A DNA stretch of 56,453 nucleotides from Candidatus Edwardsiibacteriota bacterium. GTDB taxonomy: Bacteria > Edwardsbacteria > AC1 > EtOH8. The notes beneath the pieces were generated by a model that was not told the DNA's origin, did no database searches, and saw only the letters and a list, made by a program, of their open reading frames with translations. The DNA lies in contig JAGVNJ010000044.1 of the NCBI GenBank assembly GCA_020053305.1, positions 1 to 56,453 on the forward strand, in the 5' to 3' direction. Below, piece after piece: positions 42,726 through 51,702 of the stretch (positions are counted from its first letter, which is position 1; every line of letters starts with the position of its first letter). The translations under genes were made by a program, and so were the position numbers.

Positions 42726-44228
42726 TTACCAGACCTCTATCTTGGGCTTCAGGGCATCCAGCACCTCCTTGGCGATCTTATTGCCGGGGTCTACCGTCAG
42801 CAAAGCCTTGGCCTCGGCCGAGGCTTTGGCCTTAAAGGCCTTCTCGTTGAACTTGTTGAAAATATACAGGTAATGCTGGGACAGGGCCTCCATGGCCGGA
42901 GCGGCTTCCTTGACGGGTTTGATATTCTTGCCCATCTTCAGGGCCTTGGCCTGCAGGAAGGCGGTGATGGCCTTTTCATAGATGGCCCGAACCTCGGCCT
43001 TGGGAGCCTTGCTGCCCTGGCCCTTCAATGAATAGCTGTAGCCCATATTCACCAAAGCGCCGAAGGCGGCGGCCGGGTTCTTTTCGATCCGTTTCTGGTA
43101 CCACAGTATGGCCTCATCGTAATAGCCGGCATAATAGTAGGCATTGGCCATGTCGTAATAGGTGTCCTCCGCCTTGGTGGGATCCAGCTCCATCCGTTTT
43201 TGGTAGGCGTTGATGGCCGCATCAAACATCCGTTTGGAATTTGCCGTATCCTTATTGGCCGAATAGGCGTTGCCGGCCCGGATGTAGACCCTGGCGGCCT
43301 CATGCCAGCGGGTGGGATCCATCGGCGACAGCTCCAGGGATTTACTGAAGGCCTGGGCCGATTCGATATAATTCTTGGCATCATACTGCAGGGATCCCAG
43401 AAGATACCAGACCCCGTCGTTCTCGGGATCCATCCTGGTGACCTTTTTGGTCTCGATAATGGCCGGCTCGATCAAGGCCGGGTCCTTCTGCATCTGATAA
43501 GCCTTGGCCAGCATATAATGGCCGGCAGCATCCTTGGGCGACAGCTCGGTGTATTTTTTGAAATATCTGGAGGCCTCGGCGTATTTGCCGCTCTGAAAGT
43601 AAGCGCTGCCCAGATCCAGATTGACATCGGTAAAGTCGGGGTTGAGCTTGATGGCCAGCAGATACTCGGCCATGGCCTGGTCATAGTTTCGCTGGCGGAA
43701 ATACAGGTTGGCCAGGCCGTTGTGGGCGCTGGCATTGTTGGGGTCCATCTGCAGCACCTGGCGAAAGACCTCCCCGGCCTCGTTCAGCTGGCCCTTGTCC
43801 AGATAAACCTTGCCCAGCCGGTATTTAAGGTCCACGTCGTTGGGCTTCTTGATCAGCAGTTCCTTGATCAGGGCCTCGGCCTCGTCCAGCTTGCCGGCCT
43901 TATGGTAGGTAACGGCCAACTCGGTCACCGCCTGGGGGTATTTCAGGTCCCGGGCCGTTTTGAACTCGGCGATGGCCTCATCGAACATCTTCCGTTCGAC
44001 GTAGATCTGCCCCAGGCGGTAGTGGGCTTCTTTGAGCTTGGATTTCCGCTGAATGGCCTGGCGGTAGAGGTCGATGGCCTGGTCGAAATCGCCCTGATCG
44101 TCTGCTGTGATTCCCTGCTGCAGGAGATCCTCAGCCTTGGGCTTTCCCGCCTGGGAGGTGGTGGCGCAGCCGATGAGGCACAGCGCCAAAGCTATCGGAA
44201 CGAAATTGGTGATCTTTAATAACTTCAT
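42726..44228 (-). CDS. TPR-repeat lipoprotein
   Basis: A 500-aa lipoprotein (lipobox LIGC, Cys 21) made of about ten TPR repeats (from residue 32: 'GDFDQAIDLYRQAI', 'KEAHYRLGQIYVERKMFDEAI', and so on). It is placed between a PstS-like protein and exbB on one strand. Lipid-anchored TPR proteins scaffold outer-membrane or periplasmic complexes, so it could organise the Ton system's receptor or cell-wall contact; that is inference. GGGGAG is just upstream of the ATG. Confidence 0.88.
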   Translation of the reverse strand: MKLLKITNFVPIALALCLIGCATTSQAGKPKAEDLLQQGITADDQGDFDQAIDLYRQAIQRKSKLKEAHYRLGQIYVERKMFDEAIAEFKTARDLKYPQAVTELAVTYHKAGKLDEAEALIKELLIKKPNDVDLKYRLGKVYLDKGQLNEAGEVFRQVLQMDPNNASAHNGLANLYFRQRNYDQAMAEYLLAIKLNPDFTDVNLDLGSAYFQSGKYAEASRYFKKYTELSPKDAAGHYMLAKAYQMQKDPALIEPAIIETKKVTRMDPENDGVWYLLGSLQYDAKNYIESAQAFSKSLELSPMDPTRWHEAARVYIRAGNAYSANKDTANSKRMFDAAINAYQKRMELDPTKAEDTYYDMANAYYYAGYYDEAILWYQKRIEKNPAAAFGALVNMGYSYSLKGQGSKAPKAEVRAIYEKAITAFLQAKALKMGKNIKPVKEAAPAMEALSQHYLYIFNKFNEKAFKAKASAEAKALLTVDPGNKIAKEVLDALKPKIEVW

Positions 44229-44277
44229 AGCAGATTATCTCCCCGCGATATTTATAAATGTAGCTGAATTGGCGATC

Positions 44278-45219
44278 TTATTTCTTGATGGTCACCGGCA
44301 TGGTGGCCGGCACATAGCCCTGCTGGGCCGCTATCTTCTGCCCCTCGGCCGAAGAAATATAGGTGATGAATCCGTGGGCCAGGCTGGACATCCCCTGGGA
44401 ATAGGTCTGCTCCAGAACATCATTGACATACATATACAGGGGGTGGCTTAAAGGATAGTTCCCTTCATGGACCGTTTTCTGATTGGGATAAAAAAACCCG
44501 CTTTCCTTGACCTGGGCTATCTCCAGGGCTTTTATTCCGGTTTCCTTGACCGGCGGCCATACGTCCCAATCACGGTAAAGGGCGCTCATGGAGACCAGTC
44601 CTATGGCGCTGGAATGATTCTTTACCAGCTCGACTATCTGGGCGGTGGTGGTGCAGGGATATGATTTGGCGGCATATCCCCCGCCGTCCAGGACCAGCTG
44701 CTGAAAGTATTCGTAATGGCCCATATTGGGTCCGGGGATCACCGGGACCAGGTTTTCTATCTTGCCGCCCAACCGGCGCCAGCTGGTGATCCTTCCGGAA
44801 AATATCCCCGATAATTGTTCAAAATCCAGCCGCTGTATCTTATTTTGGGAATTGACAATCACCGCCAGCCCGTCGTAGGCTATCTTGTATTCTTTGGCCA
44901 GGCCGCCGTTGGTTTTGATTATGGAATCCTCGGTGCGGGTTATGGGGCGGTTCATCACCGCGATCCTGGCCCGGCCTTCGTTGAGATCGGCAATGGCCGC
45001 CTTGGAGCCGCCTTCATCAACCGCGATATCGGATTTGGAATAGAGGACCATGAAAGACTGGGACTGGCGCCTGATCATTCTGATGGCCGCGTCCTCTCCC
45101 CTGACCACTATCCTTCCGGCGGTCTGGGTCTCGTCGGTTCCGCTTTTTTGGGGGCCGCAGCCGAACAGCGGCAGCAGGGCCAACCCGATGTAAAGCCAAA
45201 ATTTAATAATTTTTCCCAT
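44278..45219 (-). CDS. PstS-like substrate-binding lipoprotein
   Basis: Phosphate-binding-protein family (PBP-like/PstS) lipoprotein, 313 aa, with lipobox LFGC (Cys 18). Segments of the fold: 'GSKAAIADLNEGRARIAVMNRPI', 'IAYDGLAVIVN', 'LSGIFSGRITSWRRLGG' and 'YPLSHPLYMYV'. No Pst permease or ATPase gene is present, so it is not part of an ABC transporter. The start at 45219 follows a consensus promoter; an in-frame codon at 45267 lies at the promoter. It heads the operon PstS-like, TPR, exbB, exbD, exbD, tonB, PPIase, which suggests a periplasmic ligand-capture role for a Ton-driven uptake system. Confidence 0.9.
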   Translation of the reverse strand: MGKIIKFWLYIGLALLPLFGCGPQKSGTDETQTAGRIVVRGEDAAIRMIRRQSQSFMVLYSKSDIAVDEGGSKAAIADLNEGRARIAVMNRPITRTEDSIIKTNGGLAKEYKIAYDGLAVIVNSQNKIQRLDFEQLSGIFSGRITSWRRLGGKIENLVPVIPGPNMGHYEYFQQLVLDGGGYAAKSYPCTTTAQIVELVKNHSSAIGLVSMSALYRDWDVWPPVKETGIKALEIAQVKESGFFYPNQKTVHEGNYPLSHPLYMYVNDVLEQTYSQGMSSLAHGFITYISSAEGQKIAAQQGYVPATMPVTIKK

Positions 45220-45238
45220 TCGATTATCCAAGACGTTA

Positions 45239-45267
45239 ATTATAAAATGATATGTATGCAAAGTCAA
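45239..45267 (-). promoter_or_regulatory. Promoter of PstS-like/Ton operon
   Basis: Minus strand TTGACT (45267-45262), 17-bp spacer, TATAAT (45244-45239). Start expected near 45232, leaving a leader of about 13 bases before ATG 45219. It lies directly after the DUF2520 gene's end (45302). Confidence 0.82.
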
Positions 45268-45301
45268 GAGAAAATCTTAAAAAAATATGCGCCAGTCTTG
45301 G

Positions 45302-46171
45302 TCAACCCAGCAATTTTACCAGGCCCTCCCATTCCCTTTCTTGGGAATTTCTCTGTTTTGATATCCGGAGCATCACCTTTCCCAGGGCCTTATATAACTC
45401 CGTCCCCTGGGGGAAATCCTTTTTCAGGGCATCCAGATGCCCTGACACCGTTTGGACATCGCCCCGCTCGATGGGTCCGCTTAGTGAACTTTCCAGCCCG
45501 TTTTCACCCAGATTAGCCATCACCGTCCCGGCCAGGGCCTGGAGCATAGCTTCGGTTTTTTTCTTCTCGACCACTGTTGTTTCCATCATCTGGCCTGCGA
45601 CATAAAGCAGGGCTACCAGATAGTTCGAAGCCATCACGCTGGATAAATGATAGAGATTTTTTCGGAACGGCAGTATATCCACCGTAGAACAGTCCAGCGA
45701 TTCTATCAAGGGCCGTAATCTCACCAAGGCCATGGCGTCTCCCTCGATCCCGAAATAGATGCCCTGATAACGCTCCCAGGGACTCAAGCATCGGGAAAAG
45801 CTGGCCAGGGGATGCATTGAAGCGATGGAGGCCCCCAGCATCTTGTTGGCCACCAGGGCCGATGACGGCAGGAAGCCCGAGCAGTGGCATAATATCTGCC
45901 CCTTGGCCAATGCCTGCCGGGAGGCCAGATGATCGGAGACGGCCTTTATGCTGTCATCGGGAACCGCCAGAATGACGATCTCCGCCCCCCGGGTCGCCGC
46001 CCAAGAATCGCTGTCGGATACGGCCGGTTTTACCGCCCGGGCCGTTTCCTCCAGCCTGGCCGGATCGCTGTCGGACAGGCCGCTCAGGCGATATCCCTTT
46101 TGCGTTAAGGCCAATGCCAGCGTGCTTCCCAGCTTGCCGGCTCCTATTATTGCTAGGCTTGGTTTATCCAT
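45302..46171 (-). CDS. Rossmann/DUF2520 oxidoreductase
   Basis: A 289-aa protein with an N-terminal NAD(P)-binding Rossmann fold (IIGAGKLGSTLALALTQKG at 7-25; ILAVPDDSI) and a helical C-terminal DUF2520 domain. The family resembles ketopantoate reductase and pyrroline-5-carboxylate reductase ('CHCSGFLPSSAL', 'MHPLASF'), but its reaction is not established. AAAGGA precedes the ATG. It follows the MFS gene by 30 bases and probably shares its transcript. Confidence 0.85.
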   Translation of the reverse strand: MDKPSLAIIGAGKLGSTLALALTQKGYRLSGLSDSDPARLEETARAVKPAVSDSDSWAATRGAEIVILAVPDDSIKAVSDHLASRQALAKGQILCHCSGFLPSSALVANKMLGASIASMHPLASFSRCLSPWERYQGIYFGIEGDAMALVRLRPLIESLDCSTVDILPFRKNLYHLSSVMASNYLVALLYVAGQMMETTVVEKKKTEAMLQALAGTVMANLGENGLESSLSGPIERGDVQTVSGHLDALKKDFPQGTELYKALGKVMLRISKQRNSQEREWEGLVKLLG

Positions 46172-46201
46172 GGTCCTTTCCCGTATTATTTTATTGCGGC
46201 G

Positions 46202-47431
46202 CTAAGGCCTCCGCTCTTTTCGGTTATACAGCAGGTAGAAGGATACCGCCGAGACCGCATAACATCCGGCGGTCAGATAATATGGCATGGCGTAGCCATA
46301 ATGCTGCATGGCCCAGCCCGAGAAAGCTGTGGAGAAGGTCCAGGACAGGTTCCAGGCCATGGTGGCGATGCTGTTGGCCGTGGCCCTGGCGTCATCCGGG
46401 ACTATCTCCATCATAAAAGCCGAGGAGAGGGGCGAGGACATCTGCATCAGGCTGGCCCTCATCCAGAAGGACAGCACCGCGATGTAAAGGATTTTTTCCG
46501 CCCCCAAGCTAATCAGGAACGGCAGCGACAGCAGTTCCATGGCCGCCACGGTCTTCACCTTGCCGAAACGTTTGGCCAGGGACGGACCCACCAGCACCGC
46601 CGCCAGGGTGAATATCTGGGACACCGAAAAATACAGGCCGATCTGGCTGCTGGAGGCGCCGAACCTTTTGGCAAAATACAGATTGAAGAACGGTATCACC
46701 AGCCCCGCCCCCAGTCCGATCCATAAATTACACCAGACGAATCCGCCGGCGGCCTTGAACCCCTGCACCAGGCGCTTAAGGCTGAACAGATTAGATTCAT
46801 CCCGGGGGATCGGTGTTTCGGTTATTTTAAAGAGCGGACACAGGGCCGCAAGGAATATTCCGGAGCCCAATAGCAGCGAGAAACGGTAGGCCGTAAAAAT
46901 ACTGATGCCAAAAACATTCATCACCAAACCGGGAAGTTCTCCGGCCGCCAGGTTGCCGACAATCCCGGCCGCCAGCATCACGGCAAACGAGGCGGAGAAG
47001 AGATGGGTCCGCTCCTCCGGACGGCTGTTCTCCATCATAAAAGGCGCGGCGGACAGAACATAGATCGTCGAGGCGATCCCTCCCAAAAAACTCAAGGACA
47101 GAAGGGCCGGGCCGCTCATGGTCAAAGCCCTTAAGGTTGACAGCAGGGCCCCGGCCAGGGTGCCGATGATCATGGCCTTTTTACGGCCCAGCCGGTCGGA
47201 GAGAACGCCGGCCGGAAGGGCTGTGATGACCAGAGCCAATCCGCTTAGCGAAAGGATGCTGCCGATGATCCCCTCCTGCAGCCCACCCTCGGTCATATAG
47301 AGGTTGAAAAGAACCCCGTAGAAAGAGAAACCGACGGATATCAGAAAGGTAGCCAGCAGATACAGCTTGGCGTTCCGGGAGAAGCGTCCGGCCAGTTTTA
47401 AATAATTGGCCAAGAATCCGACCGTCGTCAT
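46202..47431 (-). CDS. Major facilitator superfamily transporter
   Basis: Twelve-helix MFS permease (409 aa) with the loop 2-3 motif 'GVLSDRLGRKKAM' and a loop 8-9 counterpart 'GPSLAKRFGKVKTV'. The rest is a typical hydrophobic pattern with a central cytoplasmic loop near residue 200. Substrate unknown; drug-like compounds or metabolites are equally possible. It lies between hflX and the DUF2520 gene. Confidence 0.88.
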   Translation of the reverse strand: MTTVGFLANYLKLAGRFSRNAKLYLLATFLISVGFSFYGVLFNLYMTEGGLQEGIIGSILSLSGLALVITALPAGVLSDRLGRKKAMIIGTLAGALLSTLRALTMSGPALLSLSFLGGIASTIYVLSAAPFMMENSRPEERTHLFSASFAVMLAAGIVGNLAAGELPGLVMNVFGISIFTAYRFSLLLGSGIFLAALCPLFKITETPIPRDESNLFSLKRLVQGFKAAGGFVWCNLWIGLGAGLVIPFFNLYFAKRFGASSSQIGLYFSVSQIFTLAAVLVGPSLAKRFGKVKTVAAMELLSLPFLISLGAEKILYIAVLSFWMRASLMQMSSPLSSAFMMEIVPDDARATANSIATMAWNLSWTFSTAFSGWAMQHYGYAMPYYLTAGCYAVSAVSFYLLYNRKERRP

Positions 47432-47471
47432 CTTAAGACCTTCATCTGTATATACCAGCCCCAGGCAAAAT

Positions 47472-48554
47472 TTATTCCCTAGCTCTATGAGGTTCCATTC
47501 TTTGCCGGATCAGGGACTCCAACTCCCGGCGGCCCTCCCCGATCATGGCGGAGATAAAAGCCGCCCCGGGATAATTCCTCCGCAGGCCATCCAGGGTGTC
47601 CGGATCCAGCAGATCTGTCTTGTTGAATACCAATAGCTCCGGCCGGTCGGCTTTTATCTCTTTCAACACCTCCTCCACCGCGGTGATCTCTTTAAGATAG
47701 AGGGGATGGGAGCTATCCACCACCTGAAGCACCAGGTCGGCCTGGTTGACCTCCTCCAGGGTGGCCTTGAACGAGGCTACCAGTTGATGGGGCAGGCGCC
47801 GGATGAAGCCCACCGTATCGGTCAGCAGGAATTTTTCCCCTGAGGCCAGCACCACCGCCCGGGTGGTGGCGTCTAAGGTGGCGAACAGCCGGTCCTCCAC
47901 TTTGACCCCGGCCTTGGACAGCAGATTCATCAGGGTGGATTTGCCGGCATTGGTATATCCCACCAAGGATATCTTGAAAACACCGGCCCGGGATTTTCGC
48001 TGGGTCTTCCTCTGCTGTTCTATTTTTTTAAGCTCCTGCTTGAGCCGGGCTATCCTATGCCTGATCTTTCGCCGGTCCAGCTCCAGCTGTTTCTCTCCCG
48101 GCCCCCTGGTCCCAATGCCAGCCCCGGGATCGGTCATCTCCAGGCCGGCCCCCACCAAACGGGAGAAGCGGTATTGCAGCTGGGCCAGTTCCACCTGGAT
48201 CTTGGATTCGGCGCTCCTGGCATGCCGGGCAAAAATATCCATGATCAGCTCCGCCCGGTCCACCACCCGGCAGTCCAACCGGGCCTGTATGTTGGAAGCC
48301 TGGCTGGGGGTCAGGCTGTGATCAAAGATCACCAGGTCCGCCCGGCTATCCGCCACGGCCAGCGCCAACTCCTCCACCTTGCCCTTGCCGATGAAATAAG
48401 TGGCGTCGGGGCGAGCTCGCCTTTGCACAATAAGATCTATCACCGAGGCCCCGGCGGTATCGGCCAGACGGGCCAACTCCTTTAGTGATTCCTCTTCCTC
48501 GAAGACGCTATCCCGGTCCAGTACGGTGCCGACCAGTATGGCTTTTTGTTTCAC
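47472..48554 (-). CDS. hflX: GTPase HflX
   Basis: Ribosome-associated GTPase that rescues or splits stalled ribosomes. The N-terminal domain (1-195) includes 'GTRGPGEKQLE' and a coiled linker. The G domain has G1 GYTNAGKS, G2-G3 'FATLDATTR' and 'DTVGFIRRLP', and G4 NKTD. GTG start. At 360 aa it is shorter than typical HflX (about 420) because the C-terminal subdomain is reduced. On the minus strand downstream of the cyclase gene. Confidence 0.93.
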   Translation of the reverse strand: MKQKAILVGTVLDRDSVFEEEESLKELARLADTAGASVIDLIVQRRARPDATYFIGKGKVEELALAVADSRADLVIFDHSLTPSQASNIQARLDCRVVDRAELIMDIFARHARSAESKIQVELAQLQYRFSRLVGAGLEMTDPGAGIGTRGPGEKQLELDRRKIRHRIARLKQELKKIEQQRKTQRKSRAGVFKISLVGYTNAGKSTLMNLLSKAGVKVEDRLFATLDATTRAVVLASGEKFLLTDTVGFIRRLPHQLVASFKATLEEVNQADLVLQVVDSSHPLYLKEITAVEEVLKEIKADRPELLVFNKTDLLDPDTLDGLRRNYPGAAFISAMIGEGRRELESLIRQRMEPHRARE

Positions 48555-48694
48555 AATTTATGCCCCATAATATGGTTTACCAGGTTCCCCGATTAATAAA
48601 TGGGCCTCCGTTCGGCGAAAGCGATTATTATCACAAATGATTTTTGGCATGCCGGTAAACCAGAGACCCTGGGATATTGGTGTTTTTGTCGAAC

Positions 48695-51580
48695 CTATTT
48701 AGCCGACTCCGCTTCCTTTTGCTTCAGCTCCTCCTGGATCCGTCGGGTCAGCTCGGGCAGCATCCCGGCCTCCACCATCTTGTCGAACACCTCCAGCGCC
48801 CGATCGTAATGGGCCAGGGCCTCCTGGTTGGCATAGGCCTTCTTGGCCTTGTCCCCGGCCTCCACCGAATAGAAGAAGGCCGGTTCCCAGTTCTGGGCAT
48901 GGAAATAATGGTGCGACAGCAGCTCCAGCACCTCCTCGATCTTGCTCTCGTTGCTGAGCTCCAGGTGGTCGCCGATGTTGTTGTGCAGCTCCCGGCGGCG
49001 ACTGAACGACAGGCTGTCATAGGCCACCTCCTGGGTCATGATGTGCTTGAAGTAATAATTGCCCTCCTGCTCGGTAAGCACCAGGTCCAGGCCCCTCAGG
49101 CTGTTGAGATGGGGATTGATCTCTATCTTTTTGGGATAGATGGCCTGCAAAATATTCCGGTCGAACTCGCGCCCGATCACCGAGGATATCTGCAGCACCG
49201 CCCGGGTCTCGGCCGGCAGGCGGTCGATACGGCTCATGATCACCCCCTGGACGGTGTCCGGAATGTTTATCTTGGCGGTGTCGCTGGTCGCCACCTGCCA
49301 CTGGCCGTCCTTCTCGGTGACCGCCTTCTGCTCGATCAGCGACTTGACCACCTCCTCCACGAAGAAGGGGTTGCCCTGGGACTTCTTCAGGATCAGCTGC
49401 TCCAGCTCCGACGGCATCCCTTCGATGTTCAGCATGGTCTTCACCAGCTCCAGGCTCTCCTCCTGGCTCAGCTCTTTGAGGGTCATCTGGCTGTGATATT
49501 CCTTGCCGGCGAATTCATGCTTGGCCTCTATGGGCCGGTAGACCAGGCACAACACTATGGGTTTGTCGCCGATGTTGCGGGCCACGTAGTTCAGCAGCCC
49601 CAGGGAGGCCCCGTCGGCCCAGTGCAGATCCTCGATGATCAGCAGCAGCGGCTCCTGGGCCGCCCCCCAGCTGAAGATGTCCAGCACCAGATCGAATAAT
49701 CTCTGCTGCCTGAGTTTGGCGTCCAGAGATTTGGTCAGCTCGCTCTCCGGCATGGGCACGCCCACCACCTCGCCGATGATCGGGGACCAGTCCTTGAGAG
49801 CCGGGTCTATGATCTCCAGCATCTTGTGGATGCGAGTGATCCTCTGGTCCATGCTGTCGGCCTCCTTTATCCCCAGATAGGTCTTCAGCAGGTCGGCCCA
49901 GGGCAGGTAGGAGATGGCCGCGCCGTAGGACTGGCAGTTGCCCACGAAGAAGGAGTATCCCCGCTCGGCCCAGTTCTGGATCAGCTCCCGGGACAGCCGG
50001 GATTTTCCGATGCCGGCCTCGCCCACCACCGAGATTACCTGGCCCTGCCCGGAGATTCCTTTCTCCACGGCGCTGTTCAAAAGCTCCTTTTCCTTCTGGC
50101 GGCCCACCATGGCCTTGGATTCCGTCATCCACTTGGCAAAGACATCCTCTCCGGATTCATCTTTTTTGCTCACCTGATATATGGTGATGGGATGTTTCTT
50201 GCCTTTGAATTCCTTATCGCCCAGGCTTTTGAATCCGAACTTTCCGGAGTTCTTCCGCTGGATGGCGGCGGTGGCCAGCAGCTCCTGTTCGCCGGCCGAT
50301 GACATCAAGCGGGCCGCCAGGTTGACCTCGTCGCCCATCACCGTGAACTCGCGGCGCAGGGCCGAGCCGACCGTCCCGGCGAAGACATAGCCGCTGTTGA
50401 CCCCGAACCTTTGTTTGACCCCGCCATAACCGAATTCCTCGCGGCCCAGCATCTCCAGCGCGCATAGCAGGGCCCGTTCCTCGTCATTCTCGTGGGCGAC
50501 ATGGGCCCCGAACAGGATCAGCACCTTGTGGCCCTGGGGGCTGAAATCCACCTTGTTGGTCAGCCCGCCGTATCTCTCCACCACCTCCTGCAGGACCGAG
50601 AAATAATTCTGGGCCTTGGAAACAGCATGTTGATCATCTTCAAAATCCACCCCCCAGACATTCAGGAACAGCATGGTCACCCGGCGATGCTCCCCGGCAA
50701 CGCCTCCGGACTTGGGATCGGCCATGATCCTTTGCGACAGCCAGCTGGAGAAATAGGGCCGGATCGCCTCCAGGTGATCGATGGACCGCTCGATATCCTC
50801 TGTCTCCTCCTGGCCGCCCTCTTCCAAATGGCCAACCTTTTCCTTCACTTTGATAAGCTTATAAGTATCGCTCTGGGCCGGCTCTGCCGTTATCTTGCCC
50901 TTGGCTTTATTATAAAGTTCCCGGCTGATCAATATCTCCGCACCGGAGGATAGATCCTCCAGCTGGGAGGCATAGTTGGTGGCTCGTCCGGCCATGAAAT
51001 ATTCCAGGTCGGTCCCCTTCCGGCCTACGCTGAAGATCTGGGTGGGACCGAGATGCAGGGCCAGATGCAGGCTGATGGGGAAGGCCCCGGCGGAGGTTTT
51101 GATCTCGGTGAAATTCTTGACCAGCTCCTGCATCTCATAAGCGGCCTGCAGGGCCCGGAGATGGCTGGGCGAGGGCTCGCCCTCCACTGTCTCGAAGCCG
51201 GCGCTGAAAGCGTCGCCGCCGAAGTAGATAACATCGCCGCCGTAATTGTGGACGATCTTTATCAGCGGGGCAAAATAGCTGTTGATGATGCCGGTGACCT
51301 CCTCGGCCCCCTCCCGGCCGATGCGGGACAGCCGCTCGGAAAGTGCCGTAAAGCCGGTGACATCGGCCAACAGCAGGGCTTGTTCCACCTTGGCCCCGGC
51401 ATGAAGCTTTTGGGCATGCCTCCTGATTCCGCCAGGCAGATAGGACGAAAAGACCCTGGTCAGTTCGTCCAGACGGCGCAAGGCCCGTTCCTTTTCGTTT
51501 TGAGAAAGCTTTCCGGCCAGAAGTTTGGCCGAGGCTTCCTCCCCCAGATAACGGATGTAGATATCTTTGTCGATTTTCAT
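48695..51580 (-). CDS. Soluble adenylyl cyclase-like protein with STAND ATPase
   Basis: A 961-aa protein with the architecture of mammalian soluble adenylyl cyclase: two class III cyclase domains (about 67-245 and 300-470), an AAA ATPase (about 493-700) and helical repeats. Numbered from the GTG two codons upstream, cyclase 1 has the metal Asp75 (ADVTGFT) and Asp118 but Gln208 where the catalytic Arg belongs. Cyclase 2 has Asn309 in place of the metal Asp but keeps N422 and R426 (VNLAAR). Each supplies what the other lacks, so one composite active site is predicted. The ATPase motifs are intact (GEAGIGKS; IIEDLHWAD). ATG 51580 has GGGGG about 5 bases upstream. cAMP rather than cGMP product is inferred only from family resemblance. 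Confidence 0.9.
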   Translation of the reverse strand: MKIDKDIYIRYLGEEASAKLLAGKLSQNEKERALRRLDELTRVFSSYLPGGIRRHAQKLHAGAKVEQALLLADVTGFTALSERLSRIGREGAEEVTGIINSYFAPLIKIVHNYGGDVIYFGGDAFSAGFETVEGEPSPSHLRALQAAYEMQELVKNFTEIKTSAGAFPISLHLALHLGPTQIFSVGRKGTDLEYFMAGRATNYASQLEDLSSGAEILISRELYNKAKGKITAEPAQSDTYKLIKVKEKVGHLEEGGQEETEDIERSIDHLEAIRPYFSSWLSQRIMADPKSGGVAGEHRRVTMLFLNVWGVDFEDDQHAVSKAQNYFSVLQEVVERYGGLTNKVDFSPQGHKVLILFGAHVAHENDEERALLCALEMLGREEFGYGGVKQRFGVNSGYVFAGTVGSALRREFTVMGDEVNLAARLMSSAGEQELLATAAIQRKNSGKFGFKSLGDKEFKGKKHPITIYQVSKKDESGEDVFAKWMTESKAMVGRQKEKELLNSAVEKGISGQGQVISVVGEAGIGKSRLSRELIQNWAERGYSFFVGNCQSYGAAISYLPWADLLKTYLGIKEADSMDQRITRIHKMLEIIDPALKDWSPIIGEVVGVPMPESELTKSLDAKLRQQRLFDLVLDIFSWGAAQEPLLLIIEDLHWADGASLGLLNYVARNIGDKPIVLCLVYRPIEAKHEFAGKEYHSQMTLKELSQEESLELVKTMLNIEGMPSELEQLILKKSQGNPFFVEEVVKSLIEQKAVTEKDGQWQVATSDTAKINIPDTVQGVIMSRIDRLPAETRAVLQISSVIGREFDRNILQAIYPKKIEINPHLNSLRGLDLVLTEQEGNYYFKHIMTQEVAYDSLSFSRRRELHNNIGDHLELSNESKIEEVLELLSHHYFHAQNWEPAFFYSVEAGDKAKKAYANQEALAHYDRALEVFDKMVEAGMLPELTRRIQEELKQKEAESAK

Positions 51581-51624
51581 GTTCACCCCCGCTAAAATAT
51601 TTCATTTTATTAATCTCGCCGATC

Positions 51625-51660
51625 CCATTCCACCATCACGCTCTTGGCCAGATTCTTGGC
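51625..51660 (-). repeat. Degenerate second copy of glmS 3' end
   Basis: These 36 bases match 51703-51738, the last 12 codons of glmS, at about 28 positions with an offset of 78. Read on the minus strand they give AKNLAKSVMVEW against PRNLAKSVTVE-stop in glmS. It is a fossil of a 3'-end duplication. Confidence 0.75.
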
Positions 51661-51702
51661 GATAAAACCTCCGTGGCTCTGCGCCTTTGTGAGAACCTGC
51701 GG

